Assembly (NCBI GenBank): GCA_022605955.1
Contig: JAKCOZ010000005.1
Coordinates: 868,001 to 932,000, forward strand
From: Rallus limicola
Lineage: Eukaryota > Chordata > Aves > Gruiformes > Rallidae
Direction of reading: 5' to 3'
Length of the DNA: 64,000 nucleotides
Below, one piece after another: positions 20,118 to 33,961 of the stretch; within the stretch, counting starts at the first letter, position 1; every line of letters starts with the position of its first letter. The notes under the pieces are model-generated. The model worked only from the letters and a program-made list of their open reading frames with translations. It ran no database searches and had not been told where the DNA came from. The translations under genes were made by a program, and so were the position numbers.

Positions 20118-23100
20118 GCCGTTTATAACATGTTCACACTGACATGAAGCGTTGGCTACAAAAAGGAGCTTCGGAAGCTGCAGAGTTGGAAACCAAACAG
20201 CTCCTTCCTTTGAGACAGGGACACAAGAAGGGACGAGCCCTCTGCATTCTCCAGAAGAACACAGCCAATCTCTGCTACTTTGAATCATTCAGCTTTCAGG
20301 CAAGGACTGTCTGTTAACAAGCTCTATGCTGAGCCCAAAGGGCCGTCAAAGCCAGGACACACAAATTAGAGCCCAACTATACTAAACACAAGTCACCAGT
20401 GGTAGGCAGAAAGGGCACGATCTCTGTCCTTTAGCAGCTCATAGTTGCTGATATCCCCCTATTCCCAAAGACTTTAAGAAAACACAGCCTTTCCAGCCCA
20501 CATTAAATAGCACAGCATTGACTTCTCTCTATACCAAAGACAATCGAAAGGCACTACAGCCTCAGCTAGAGGAGCTACACCGATTCCCATTCCTAGTTTT
20601 CAGAGGGCACCTGTCCAATTACTATTACGTAAAACAAATTAGCAACTGTTAACCCAACCAAAACACACACAGAGCCCAAGGGAACTGAGCCAAACCTTCA
20701 CTTTAGGGCTTCTTTCAAAGAACATCATAATGATTTCTGGTCCTTTCTGCAAGCCAGTCACCATCAAAAACACATCAGGAAACCACAGAGTTGCAAGGAA
20801 TCCACTCCTCCACACACTGCCACCTTCCTACCACGTAACAGGGCTGTTCAGTTTTCTTTTATCACACCAGAGTATGACAACAGTGCAAGTCAAACCTCTA
20901 GTCCTGCTTCAGGCTTAACTTGCAAATTAGCCAAATGCACAGGTACACTTTAACACCAGCAGTCCTGAGCCCATACAAACCACAGTTAAGCACACCTGAG
21001 AAACAAAAGCAGCCTCCGCAAGCTTCCTTCTTTATAGAGGAGCCTGACAAGCTGCCACTCCATCCTCCAGAGAGCTGCATCCAAGAGATGCATCTTGGTA
21101 GTTTCATCTCACCTGTGGGATTTTCTGCTGCAATGAAAGGGGAGCTCCTTAGCAGAGGCTGTAACTAGAGGAAGGCAGCATCAGAATCAGTTGGGAACTC
21201 TGGCAGTTGGTAGCTCCCCACCTGGGAGCTTATGCTCCTCAGGCGCTTTTCACTTGTTTTGTTGTACATCTGATTTTTCCCCCAGGCTGGGAAGAGGAAT
21301 ATTCTTGAGTCGTTTTCAGCCCAGAAACAGCCACTAGAGCCACATTGTAGCAAAAACAACTCTGTTACCTACATGTGGGATGTGCCTTTGTATCATGACT
21401 CTGAACAACACACTCTGAAGATGTCCAGCTGGGGCACAGGCCTCAGTTCAGGCTTGGGGGGTGTGAATCTATCCTCAGGGAAGCCACTGAAGTAAGGCAA
21501 CTGCTGACACCAGGTCTGCCAAAACTCCTCTGCTCCCAGGCACACATGTTACAGAAACTCAGCTATTTCATCTCTTTGTCCCAGGATGGTCCTACCAATC
21601 CAGTAAGGACCATACAGCCAGTCAGAAGCAAGACATGAAAACCAATACCAGTCACTGTTTTGTTTTCTATAAACTCGTGCCTACTGGCAACTCACTTGAG
21701 CTGTGTCACCTGTTGCAGAGAGACATACAAGCATCATACCTGGGGTTACTTAGCTGCAGCTGAGAAAACTAGAGCAGCTGGGATAGCGTGCCACAAAATA
21801 GGGAAAATGGATGATGTGAATAGGTTGAACATCCTTCCCCCTCTAATTCCCTGGCCACTTTAAGGTCTGACTGTCAGTCTGCTGACAGCAAACTCTTAGA
21901 GATGAAAGACAACAGCCCATCTTCAGAGTTTGATTTTTACAAAACATGGACAATTGGAAAGAGGTCCCTTGTCAACCATTTCTAATAGCTTCTTTTTTAT
22001 TCTACTGCTTGCCTGGATCTTCTGCCTATATTTAGAGTTAAAATCAAGGTAGAGGTTAAACTTTAGGACTTCGGTGTAAATAGTGATTGGGCGCAACAGG
22101 CTGAAGCACTGTGAAGAGCGTAGGTGTAACTTTCAGTACCCTGTTTTCTATTTCACTGCTGATTTGGCTCTGGTTAGATTTGGGGCAGAATAGGGGTGAA
22201 TAAAAAGTTTGGAAAAGACAAAAACTTTTGTTCTGAACACAGTTAACAAATTAGGAAGAGGCCTGGTAGTATTACAGGGTCTCTGATTACTCTACTATCT
22301 ATACCATCTACTTCAGTCTAACTACTGGTTCCCAGTCTGAAGTTTAAATCATAGTGCTGTGGACAATGGAAGCTGAAACTTAAACTAGATAACAGAGGGG
22401 TCCTGAAAATTCAGCAGAGTTGAACAGATGATTGGAGTCAAGAGGATCCAGTAGCTTAGTTTCCATTTTACCCTGAAGAGTGATACCCTTGTGATATTTA
22501 AGGTGAAATGTAAGGTCGGGATCACAGTCAGAATTTTTAAAAGTAAAATGTTGGAAGTTTTCTCTATGCTGGGAATCTGCTTAGTCCACAAAGTTATGAA
22601 GAGGCTGATGTCAGCAGTAGACAGTTCCTAATGTTGTTATTTACTCTCAGGTATAATTCAGTTAGAGGGACCTAAATGCTCCAGTATCAAGTTTACATTT
22701 GGGTTCTTCAAAACACAAACTCGTAGGAATCAGTAATGCTCAACCTGTGCCTTTTGCTCAGAGAATTGCGTTGAGTTCTAATTATGTTCAGCAAAACTGG
22801 TTAACTTCTACAGGCTTACAGTTGGGAGGAAGAATGGCATCAACACTGCTTAGTGCCCTGTCTTGGACTTTATTTTGGGATCGGTCACAAGCTACATCTG
22901 TGGTTGAGACCTGGATTAGGGCTTGAGTTCAGCGACCAAAACCCCAGTTTGCTCTTGCTGGATGCCAGGGCATCCTGCAGGTTTGGGGGTGCTTTTGGTT
23001 TGGAAGGGAGTAGCAGTCGTTTCCCCAGTTTGGCACACATAAAGGCAAACTGCCTTTCTATGCAGATCGTGCTGTGGGTACACAGCAATTCCCAGAGGTG

Positions 23101-24289
23101 ACTGAGGGCTGTTCTTGGGCACCCAAAGTCTTTTTACATCATGTCTGAGTGATACATATGGGCCTGGCCAAGTGGCCGCCTCTCGCTGTCGTCTCTACGA
23201 TGGCTAACGGATTCCTCAACAGAGGCATCAGGGTCACTGTAGTGAAGGAACATGCCATGAAAAGGGAAACGCAATTGTCACAGGACTGGCATCAAGGGGC
23301 TATTACAGCCACTGTAACTTACATCAGCCCCGAAATTGTGCTAAATGACCATCTGGATTTACTCTCTGGTTGACTTACTCTGAGTAGGATTATTACATTG
23401 TTTTAGGAGACTTGGTCACAACCTTCATGACATAAACTCTGCTTTCACACTTATTGGGAAAGGCAATATGCAAATTACCCCTTTCTATCTCTTGCAATGG
23501 TGGGAAATAATTTCCCAAACTGGAAACTGAAATGACATGCCCCAAAGACCACAGAACTTTTATTCTGCTTCAAACACAGCGCAGCAGTGAGGCACAGGGA
23601 ATTTCTGCATGGGGCTGGCAGTCACCCACAATATCTTGGAGTCACAGAGACAGAACTTTCAGTTATGGTTACTGTCTGGAAAATAGCAATAACAAAGACA
23701 GCTTAGGTAAGTATCATTCAGAAGCCAGCTGGCACTAAGTAGGACACCCACAGAAACCCTTAGGATTTCAGTGCAAACACTCACCCTGTCTCCAGCAGGA
23801 AGGCATCTGCTTGTTTGATAGGAGAGCCCATAAATGAGATTCCCAGGCATCAAAATGACAAAGCTCTGATCGTGACAAGTGGCCTAATATACCTGCTTCA
23901 GTTCCCCAGCTTTCCATATTGCTGACTACCAGACCAGAAAATACCATGCATGAAGCACCTGCAGTACTGAAGTATCACCAAAATGAGGGATAACAGATAC
24001 AGTTTGCTAGAAAGCACGTGACACCTCCATCTTTCAAGCAGATGCCTCATTCTTGGCTGCAATCAAGAACTGCTGAGTTGCTGGTGTTGAACACAGGCAG
24101 CTTACAATGGAACAAGTCCTTTGGAGACCAATTTCTGGGCACAAGGGGAAAACAGGTGATCAGAAACAGCCAGGAGTCTGCCAAAGAGGTACCTCTCCTT
24201 CTCAATAACTTTGTTGATGTTCACTCACCTCCTCCAATGCTGAAGGAGACATAATGGAGCTCAGAAAAGTTGCAGGTGACTGTAACTGG
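20118..24289. other. Gene-free stretch
   Basis: Moderate-GC sequence with only short open frames on both strands. No protein family, exon chain, RNA gene or clear repeat recognised. Confidence 0.5.
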
Positions 24290-24860
24290 GGGACCAGCTG
24301 TTACTCTCAACAGCAGGGTGGGCAGGGCTGCCCTTCAGAAGGACCTAGACATGGAATGGCTCAACACAACCATCACGAAATTCCACAAGGACAAATGCAA
24401 AGTCCTGTATCTCTGTAGCTAAGAGGAAATAATTCCCTGCAACAACGAAACAGACTGGGTACTGACTGACTGGGGAGCACCTCCATGGGAAAGGACCCCG
24501 GGCCTGACGTAAACAGCGAGCTGAGCATGTGTCAGCAGGGTGCTCTCACAGCAGAGAGCGCTATCAGCAGCCTAGGCTGATCAACAGAAGCACAGCTAGC
24601 AGATCAAGGCAAGTGATTATCTCCCTTCACCTGGAACATTTTAGACTGCACACAGAATACCCTCTCTGCTCTCAGACCCCACAGTACAGGAGAGAAATCA
24701 GACAAATGAAGAAAATCCATCAGAGGGCCGTGAGGATACTCACGAGGCTGGACACTGGCCTTGCAAGGAGAGGCTGGGAAACAGAGCTTGCTCAGCCTGA
24801 AGAAGATCCAACTGCTGAAGGACTGAACAGCAGCTTTCCAAAACCTGCCAAGAGGTTCTC
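24290..24860 (+). mobile_element. Degenerate CR1 LINE, sense
   Basis: It contains CR1-typical blocks in order: CAGAAGGACCTAGACATGG, then CACAAGGACAAATGCAAAGT near 24390, then a region with CATCAGAGGGCCGTGAGG and CTGAAGAAGATCC near 24720-24820. It is divergent and has small gaps. Confidence 0.7.
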
Positions 24861-26154
24861 AGGAAGATGGAGCCAGGTTGTTTGCAGAGCTGCATGTCAG
24901 TAGGATGAAGAGAAATTGCTTTCTGTCTCTGATGTGAATTCTAGAATACCTGCTTCTGCAGGCAACAGGAAAGGAGTCCATCCTCAGGCTTTCCTGAGTG
25001 GGTAGGAAATCTTGCCATGGCTTTACAGTCTGTCATGCATTTCAAAATGCTGTACTCAGGGCATTCCTGAGGGAACTCCCACAGGTTGAAGGTGTCCCAA
25101 GGATTAAGATACTTTGTAAGTATCTGGTTTTCTTCTTTGTCCAGTCATCTGCAGGGCATAAAGTTTGTCTGCGGGTGAGGATATGATCCACAGTTATTTT
25201 ATATACCTCACAGTGGCACAAACTACCAATGTTTAGCAAAATAATTGCTCGTCACAGTCATGTTATATTTCTTCAGTACAATAAAACCTCCCATGTGTTA
25301 GGAATCATTCATCAATACACTTTCCTAGCAGAGGTTTATCTAAAAAGCCTGGTTTCTTATACCTATTTCTGGTTTGGGGAGGAAGTAAGCTCTGAGGTCT
25401 CCAGGATTAGCATGCAAATTTGTGTTTTCACTTCCAAGTTTGGGTCCCTGCAGGCTCATGTTGTCCTGTTTTCCAACTGTGAAGAGTCGTTTCCTTTGTT
25501 TGCCACCAAGATGAGAGAGTTCAGATGCAAACTGTAACATCCCTCTGAGAAGAAAGCAGAATCATTTCAAAGCTCAGAGACTCTCTGACCCTTTCTCACG
25601 CCTACAGTTTGTCAGGAAAAATACAGGCTTATTTTCAGTTTGTTTCTTAAGCTAGGGTCATGTCCACTGAGTCCAAAGAACTCCTTATCTGAGATCAAGT
25701 CACAGTGGAATCAGCACCAGCAGAAAGAAAACACAAGCAGAGACTTTTCATTATTGGGAATTTAACAACAGTTCTGTGACAGCAAAAGGAGAGGCCAGGG
25801 AAAACCAAATCAAATGATTTTTACCGACCACCTACAATTGCAACCAGACCCATTTGGTGAAGGGCATGTTGAAATAAAGGGCCATAACAGGCATTATATC
25901 TCCTAGATTCCACAGTACTGAAATCTAAGAGGGTTCTTTGATCAGCTGTCTGAAATCCACTCAATTTGTTTTGCAGACAGGAAATGCAAATGGAGCTGAA
26001 GTGGAACAGTCCATTCTCTCTCTGCAGAGGAGAGGGTTTTATCAAGGGCAACAGATGCCCAAAACGCTGCTGTGGATACTTTTTTGTATGATACTGCTCT
26101 TTCTGTATGCCACACATGCCACATGTCAGAATTGTTAGCTACTCCATAATTAAT
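24861..26154. other. Gene-free stretch
   Basis: No exon, RNA gene or clear repeat recognised. It ends at the target site of the ERV at 26155. Confidence 0.5.
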
Positions 26155-26284
26155 TGTCGTGGTTTCACCCCGGCTGTGGGCCGAGATCCACGCAGCTGCC
26201 TGCTCCTTAAAGTAAAAGAGCAGGGGAAGAGGGAAAGGGGGGGAAACAAGGGAAGGGAATAGGAAGGGGCAAATAACTCCAAAA
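26155..26284 (-). repeat. 3' LTR remnant
   Basis: This matches the end of the LTR at 29490-29620 almost base for base, starting TGTCGTGGTTTCACCCC on the plus strand. It then switches abruptly to pol sequence. It carries the true outer terminus of the element. Confidence 0.88.
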
Positions 26285-26286
26285 CC

Positions 26287-27435
26287 AAACTCTTGTGCCA
26301 GAGACTCCAGGTAGGGCCATTCTCCCCGGCTGCAGTGTAAAGCACATTTGTAACATCTGTCCCTGTCCGGACAGGCCCAAGGGCCACTGCATGGACTATC
26401 TCGCGTTTGATCTGCTCAAAGGCTTGCTGCTGCTCAGGGCCCCATTGGAAATCATTCTTCTTCCCAGTTACGTGGTAGAGTGGGCTCACAATGAGACTGT
26501 AGTTTGGGACATGCATTCGCCAAAAACCTATAACACCTAAGAAAGCTTGTGTTTCCTTTTTGTTGCTTGGTGGAGACATAGCTGCTATTTTATTGATAAT
26601 GTCCATTGAGATCTGACGACGCCCATCCTGCCATTTTATTCCTAAAAACTGGATTTCTCGTGTCAGCCCCTTGACTTTGCTTTATAGAAAAACCAGCTTC
26701 CAAAAGGATTTGAATTATCCTTTTTCCTTTCTCAAACACTTCCTCTGCTGTATTGCCCCATACAGTGATGTCATCAATATACTGCAGGTGCTCTGGGGCT
26801 TCACCCTTTTCCAGTGTGGTCTGGATTAGTCCATGGCAAATGGTGGTGCTGTGTTTCCACCCCTGGGGCAGACGATTCCACATGTATTGGATGCCCCTCC
26901 AAGTGAAAGCAAACTGTGGCCTGCACTCTGGCGCCAGTGGTATTGAGAAGAAAGCATTTGCAATGTCAATTGTGGCATACCACTTGGCTGCCTTTGACTC
27001 CAATTCATACTGCAGTTCCAGCATGTCTGGTACAGCAGCACTCATACCTGGAGTGACTTCGTTTAGGCCACGATAATCCACTGTCAGCCTCCACTCTCCA
27101 TCGGACTTCCGCACTGGCCATATGGGACTGTTAAAGGGTGAGCGGGTTCGGCTGATCACCCCTTGACTCTCCAGTTGACGAATCAGCTTATGGATGGGGA
27201 TCAGGGAATCCCGGTTAGTACGGTATTGTCTCCTGTGCACCGTTGTTGTAGCAATTGGCACTTGCTGTTCTTTGACCTTCAACAACCCCACAACAGAAGG
27301 ATCATCAGAGAGTCCAGGCAAGGCTTGCAATTGCTCAATGCCTTCTGTCTCCAAAGCAGCTATTCCAAGAGCCCACCGGTACCCTTTTGGGTCCTTAAAA
27401 TAACCTCTACAGAGGTAATTATACCTAAAATGCAT
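26287..27435 (-). pseudogene. ERV reverse transcriptase
   Basis: Finger and palm regions, including the YIDD catalytic motif near 26780, are open from 27435 to about 26690. A frameshift then moves the thumb/connection part into a second frame (26606 to about 26290). The remainder is deleted at the junction with the 3' LTR remnant. Non-functional. Confidence 0.82.
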
Positions 27436-27851
27436 GGAGCTTCTGGGCCAGTCACAATTGGGTGTTTCTCCCAGTCCTTCCCAGTTAAGCTCACTTCAGC
27501 CTCTAACACAGTCAATTGTTGGGATCCCCCTGTCACTCCAGAAATGCTGACAGGTTCTGTCCCTACATGATTTGATGGCATTAGCGTACACTGGGCACCA
27601 GTATCCACCAGAGCCTTGTACTCCTGTGGGTCTGACGTGCCAGGCCATCGGATCCACACAGTCCAATAAACACGGTTATCCCTCTCCTCCACCTGGCTGG
27701 AGGCAGGGCCCCTCTGTTGTTGCTGATCGTATTGGCTGCTCACTGGTGCAGCCTTCTTCCTGACAACATTGCGTTGTGCGGTTCTTTTACCTCGCAGCTC
27801 ATCTACTCGTGCCTGGAGGGCTGAGGTGGGCTGCACATGCCACTTCCTCAT
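27360..27851 (-). pseudogene. ERV protease
   Basis: A retropepsin-like frame with the active-site DTGAQ motif and a downstream ILGI block. It overlaps the end of the gag-like frame and the start of reverse transcriptase, as in retroviral frameshift arrangements. Confidence 0.78.
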
Positions 27852-29026
27852 GTCCTCACCATGGTCACACAGGTAAGACCACAGCTGCCCTCGCAGCGTG
27901 TCTCGTGGTGTGTACCTTCTGTATCCTCCCTTCTGGGATGATGGACGCTTTCTCCCAATAGCTGCAACGTTGCAGAGGGATACTGTGTATTGTCCAGATC
28001 ATAATAAATGATCTCCCGTATAGCTAATTCTCTCAGGTGCTGGATAACTGCCTCTATGCTGTTACACTTGGGTGACTGACATGTAATATATTCCTTTATG
28101 GGATACCTTTCCTCCACACTTGACAGTAGTCGCCTCCAGAGGCTGAGGATTTCTGGCTTTTTCCCAATTTCCTTGTCAATGCCTCCTTCTCTAGCTAGGG
28201 ATCCCAACTGCTTGGCCTCCCTGCCATCTAATTCCAGACTACTGGCCCCTTGATCCCAGCATCGGAGCAACCAGGTGATGATGTGCTCACCTGGGCAGCG
28301 GCTGAAATCTTTTCGAACCTCACGCAGCTCACTCAGGGTCAGGGATCGTCTGACAACCTCTGGTTCTGCCTCTGCCTGAGATGCCTGAGATGGCCCTGCT
28401 CCATCCTGACATGCTCCAGATGGCCCTGCTTCATCATCATCCTTCACTACACAAACTGATTTCTTTGTGTGTTTCCTCTTTTGTACGGGAGCAACAGACA
28501 CTGGCAGGGGTTGGTTTTTTGTTTTATCAGCAGTATCTGCTGTAGGGGTGGCAGTAGCTGCAGCATCAGTTGGACTAGTTGCAGTAGCCACAGTGCTAGT
28601 CACAGAAGTTACAGTGGCTGCAGTGCCAGTCATAGGGGTTGCAGCAGCTGCAGTCTCTGCTGGTTTGTTTTCATTCCTTTCCCTCTGACAGTGCTGACAG
28701 TACTGACAGTGCTGCCTGTTATCAAGCAGTGTTTGGTAAATAGTGGCCAGGGCCCAGCACAGTGCAGTAAGGTGTGCTTCTCTGGTAAACTTACAGCAAT
28801 TCCTTTTCAGATATGCAGTCACTTTACCAGGGTCCTGTAACTGCTCAGGAGTGAAACTCCAAGCCATCGGAAGTGAGAAAGTACCTAGGTACCTGCCCAT
28901 GCTCTGCCACATGCCCTGCCACTCATGTTTATCTGGCCTCGCAGGAAACTCTTGAGTGGTATTCATAAACCTCTGCTTAATATTTGACAACAACAGAACC
29001 ATCTGCACCAAACCTATAAACAGCAA
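27848..29026 (-). pseudogene. ERV gag-like frame
   Basis: An open frame of 392 codons following the primer-binding site and leader. It has a central Ala/Thr/Pro-rich repetitive tract (28540-28700) and a Cys/His/Gln-rich CQYCQHCQ stretch before it. No canonical CCHC zinc knuckle is visible. Identification rests on position between leader and protease. It is unusually intact for the element. Confidence 0.6.
28510..28700. repeat. Imperfect low-complexity repeat inside gag-like frame
   Basis: Repeated GCAGTAGCTGCAG / GTTACAGTGGCTGCAG units encode an Ala/Thr/Val-rich tract on the minus strand. A short CAGTGCTGA repeat lies at 28688-28715. Confidence 0.65.
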
Positions 29027-29460
29027 AATGTTAGTTTGAATATCCCAGGGATATTGGAAGTTTTTAAAAACTGCTAGGAGAGCTCTTGTGTTTAGCCCAA
29101 AGGAAAAGAAAGCAGTACTCCCACCATACCAGCTGCCGTTATTAAACCCTCCCTATCCAAGGAATGGACAGGGCAGCAAGCTCTCATACAAGTACCAGCA
29201 CCAATTCACAACCCTTGATATTCCTGTATCATAGACTGTTATCATAAAATACAAGAACAGGAGACGCAGCCTCGACATGGTAGAAAATCCTGCCAGGATT
29301 GCATACAGCGTACGGTAGTTTTGCTGCCACAGCTGTGACCACAGCCATGTGAATAAATACCACAGCATCGTGATTGGAGACTGCTTAAACAACAGTACTT
29401 ATCACAACTTTGTCTCAATTACAGTCGGGTCAGGGTCAGATCTACCGTTATCCCAACCTT

Positions 29461-29482
29461 TCGAGCCCCACGTTGGGCGCCA
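29461..29482 (-). other. ERV primer-binding site
   Basis: The minus strand reads TGGCGCCCAACGTGGGGC, which matches the 3' end expected of a tRNA-Lys(1,2)-type primer. It lies 7 bases from the LTR end at 29490, the normal place for a retroviral primer site. Confidence 0.75.
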
Positions 29483-29489
29483 AAAAGAC

Positions 29490-30074
29490 TGTCGTGGTTT
29501 CACCCCGGCTGTGGGCCGAGATCCACGCAGCTGCCTGCTCTTTAAAGTAAAAGAGCAGGGAAAGAGGGAAAGGGAGGGGAAACAAGGGAAGGGAATAGGA
29601 AGGGGCAAATAACTCCAAAACCAAGAAACTAAGAGGCCCGTGGGTTGGGATAAGGATAGTTTACTAAGAGAACAGAAAGATAAAATATAACAATGCTAAC
29701 AGGACTTTAGAGCAAAAGAATATGAAACTATTGATACACAATGCAGTTTCTCACCGAACCACACAACTCAGGCCGCACCACCCAGAGCCGTCCCGGAACC
29801 CGACCGTCCCCCAAGACCCTCGCGTCTCGGCCGCTCGCGTCCTGGAACCGCCCCCCTTCTTCCTCCCATCAGCCCCCCTTTATCCTGGGCAGGACGTAAT
29901 TGGCATGGAATACTCTCTTTGGCCCATCTGGGTCACCTGTCTTGCCTTTGACTGTCTGACTGCAACTAGAAACATCAGGGTGTTATCAGCACTGCTTTCA
30001 TTGTAACTCCCAAACACAGCATTCCATCTGCTGCTACAAACGAAGTTAACTCTATCCTGACTGAAACCAGGACA
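29490..30074 (-). repeat. 5' LTR of the minus-strand ERV
   Basis: 585 bp. On the minus strand it begins TGTCCTGGTTTCAGTC and ends GGTGAAACCACGACA, with imperfect inverted termini. It is followed outside by the TTAAT target duplication. Confidence 0.87.
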
Positions 30075-30079
30075 TTAAT

Positions 30080-33000
30080 GTATGTCCATAATGACAAGGT
30101 TGCATCCATGCACCATAGGAAACTGAGAACAAATTAAGCCACAGATCATTCTAAAGCAAAAGGCTGCCTTTTAAAATCCCACACTTTCAAAAACACAGGT
30201 GGGTTTGGTTTTAGTTTTGATCTTCCAAGATGACTGCTTTTGAAATCATGACCCTTGGGTGCTTACAAGAAGCTGCACTGTTCTACTCCTGGTTAGAATC
30301 TCACAGCTGCTGTTGCCTCATCTTCACCAGTAAATAAATCTCCCTGGCACAGTGTGTCTCATGTCTGTGCAGGCAACTTCTCTCACCTTCCAAACCAGAC
30401 AGCTTGCAGCAGCAGCAATACCTGTTGTACACAGTCCCTCACTCATGTGCAGACCGGCTCTGGTAATTGTCTGGGACATTCCATACTGGCACGGGACAAG
30501 GTCATGCCAAGAGCTGTGCCTGTAACTCAGCAGCTGTGGGAAGCGCTCCAAGACCAGGCCTCAGCACTGTTTTGTGTATCACAGAGAAGCAGCTGATGAG
30601 CTGAGGTGTGTGAACGTAGAATAACATAAGGAACAGGTCCCATTTCCTTAATCTTTCTGGAGAAAAAAAGTATTAATAAATATTGTGGCCTACATTATCA
30701 GGACAGAGCTGTGAACTTCCCACTGAGCTGGTGGGAACGGTCTGAAGGGGTCAAAGAACATATTATCTTCCTTTGAACTGAACTATGTTAATATGATTTC
30801 AATTATTTGAGGAAAGCTATGCTTAGTCTGCTCTGATAATAACAAGAAAAGAATCCTATCCAGTTATCCAGCCATTTACAGAGACCAATGTCTCACTTCT
30901 TCCCTTTCCATAGGATTCTGATAGTCAAGTGTGTCTTTGCCCTGGGAATATGCCTTTCTCTGCTCTGTTCCCAATGGATACTGTGGAACCTGCTTCTCCT
31001 TTAATTGGCTTCTACCACGGCCTGGTTACACACATCTGACCAACCTTCCCCACTGCCCAGCACAGTGTGTTACCAACTGCCAGGCGAGAAATACAAAACG
31101 TGTTTGCAGAGCATCAGGCAGCCTCTTCCTTGAGCTAGAAATACACAATATGTTAAGGCATTTCTAAGCAACCCTTTTGTCACTGACATGACAACAGCAG
31201 TAGAAATTCACCCCCTGTGAGATTTCACAAGCTCTAGAAAATTCTGCATTTCCAAGCAAGTCGTTGCCCATCGTGCAGCGTCGAAGCTGTGCACGAGGTG
31301 CCTCTGGGAAGCTCTTGGCTCACACACTGCCAGGGGCTTTGCCTAAAAGTTGTTCTTATCCAGGCCTGAAGAATTCTGGTCCGTTGAGCTGATGCATGTT
31401 CAACAGCTAAACCAGTGGCATTTCAGAAACTTCACGCTGAACAAATCTTTTCAATGCCTTTTGCCTGAAACTCCTCTTAGCTGAACCTGTTGCCATCCTG
31501 CAGTTTCACTGCAGATCTCCCAGGTTTACACTGCCAGATGTGCAAAAGGGATTTGTCTGCCTCAATGGACTCAATCTTCTTCTGTAGTCAATGAAACGTG
31601 GAACAGTAGATGTTGCTGAAAACCTCATTATCTTATTGACAAAGTCTTACCTATAACTATAGTTCATAATTACTGCTACAGAATCAAGTGCAAAATTGGA
31701 GGAACATCTGTTAATGCAGAGAACAGTCCAGCTCCATGGACAGAGAATAGGGAGAATCTGGATCTACACATCCAAATGCTTAAAGGAGGATTCCCATTTA
31801 ACAGTCCTTTCAGTGGGCCTGTAACATCCAATAGCTCAAGTACTTCAATAAAGCACGCAGGGTTTGGATTCCCTACAACTGTCTGTGTCTCAGAGATGGC
31901 AACCAGCACACAGGAGTTAACTTTCTCAAAGGAAAAATGTACGATTTTTACATGGTTTCACAAGTTATCCTTTGTCTACTTTTTTCATCTGCTGGATTTA
32001 ACCAGGCAGAACTGCAATAGACAGAAGAATGCAGCACACAGGGGCTGAAATTGAAAAAGGAAACAACAAAAAGGTGGTGATGTGTCACAGAAATTGAAAT
32101 ATTCTGGATATACTAATCACCATAAAAGAAAATCAACCAATTATTACACATCACATTCATGCAATTATGTCAAGCCTAGTGATGCCATTGGAAAACATTT
32201 ACCTTTATTTCTCAGCACACTACATAAATACTACATAAATCAGTGTCACAGAGAAACCTTTACTTTGCTGAGCAGCCTGGGGAAGATTCCTGTCCATCAT
32301 GCAGCCAATGGAACTCCCACCAGGCGGCACCGTGTCTGTGAGTCTAACGAGAGGAATCTAGAGAAGCCCTGGATACAATAATTGTACTGCAGGTGACATC
32401 AGGCAGGAAATATTACAGCTGTAGACAGACATCAAGACAAGTTCCATCCTGATTTATAGTGAGTGCAGTTGTATTGGCCTCAATGGAGAGTAGTTACAGT
32501 CAGTCAGTGCAGTTTCTAGGTGATGCAAAGCAGAACAAATGCTGCTGGGTCTAAGTGATGGATTTTACTGAGGTAAAAATGCAAATCCAGAGAGTGTGCA
32601 AACACTCCAGAAAATGCATTTAAGCTGCAATTATGTAGAGTGTGCAAAGAAAAAAGTTTACTGGGTATGTCCCTCACTCCTAACTCTTCTAAACCAACAC
32701 ATTCTCTACCTGAAGTCAGGTGGATGCTTCCAGGCTGCGTCTGCACTAGTTTACAGAAAGGGGGCAGGGATTGCCCTCTGCCTCTGGGGTAACCCAGGTC
32801 AGTGTGGATCGTGTCCGTGCAGCTGACTGCCTTACCCCCCAAAACAGGGGATTCACAGCCCAACTGCACCCTGTGACAGGGCTCCGTGGTCTAAGACACC
32901 TCTGCTAGGAAACTCATGAACAGTTCAATGGTGTGGATGACCTGGGGCGGTTCCTCAGTCCCACTGTGGGTGACACCTTACAGCTCAACCTTGCTGTCAT

Positions 33001-33961
33001 TCTGGGTCACGTACTCTAACCAGTCACAATGGGGAAGAGCAAATGTGGTTTAAAACACCAGTGTCTTTCAGGCAGCAGGCAGGCTTCACAGCTTTTCCTT
33101 GTGTCTAGGATCTAGCTGTTCTTCTCAGAAGTTTAGTAGGGTTCTTGTGGTGCATCAGAGTTTATCCTGCCCTTTCAGACATTATAGACAGATACACATA
33201 TATGACAGCATGGATACAATACCATTGCTTAAATGGCCATACCAGGTCTTGTTCTGCCATGGCAGCCCACCAGCATTCCCAGCAGCGGTCATGGAAATCG
33301 CATTCATATCCTGCAGTGGGAGAAGAGGGACTATGTCCAAAGCCTGGAGGCAGTTATCATAGTCATGAAAAAGCCTGATACATTTCTAATGAAAGTTTCA
33401 AACAAAAACGTGAAGTCTTCTAGAAATGGCATTCCCTGGTGCTAATTGTTAGGCTTGCATTGCATACATTATGTTTGCTCTGTGAAACCATACTGGAGGA
33501 AAGGCCAGATATCTGACTCGTCCCTAGGAGAACATGCATGAGGACCACCTCATTATTTCATTTGATATTGGACTGAATAGGACCGCCAACAGCTAGAATT
33601 TCCCCCAAGGTAGATGATGACCCATGGAGACTTCATTCATATTATTAGATACAACCAAATCCTTAAACATTCCAAAAACTATTAGAACCTTCTATAAAAA
33701 CCATTTGCAACATAATAAATAGATTTATACTGTTTTCATATCATTTTAGGGTTAGGAATAGTGAAGGGTTCATTCACTTCAGTCCTCTCAGGGAACTCTC
33801 TTTGCAGCTACACCAAAAGGCAGCTTTTAAGATCAAATGCTTGCAGTACCTAGAACATCGTTTAGGTGGGGCTTATACACATACATGTAAGAATATAGTT
33901 AACAGACAAATACAGAGGGGATGAAATATTTTGGGGACACATACTAAGCGCATTTATACTG
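30080..33961. other. Gene-free stretch
   Basis: No exon chain, RNA gene or clear mobile element recognised on either strand. Open frames of up to 117 codons have no recognisable family. Confidence 0.5.

Larger units (their letters stand above)
26155..30074 (-). mobile_element. Minus-strand ERV with target-site duplication and internal deletion
   Basis: A single insertion flanked by the 5-bp direct repeat TTAAT (26150-26154 and 30075-30079). Reading the minus strand: a 585-bp 5' LTR (30074-29490), a 7-base gap, a primer-binding site at 29482-29461, then a gag-like frame, a protease with a DTGAQ motif and reverse transcriptase with YIDD. It ends with only about 130 bases of the 3' LTR (26284-26155). 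RNase H, integrase, any env and most of the 3' LTR are gone. The YIDD motif and 5-bp duplication are compatible with an ERVL-like or beta-like bird element; the class is not settled here. Confidence 0.85.
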
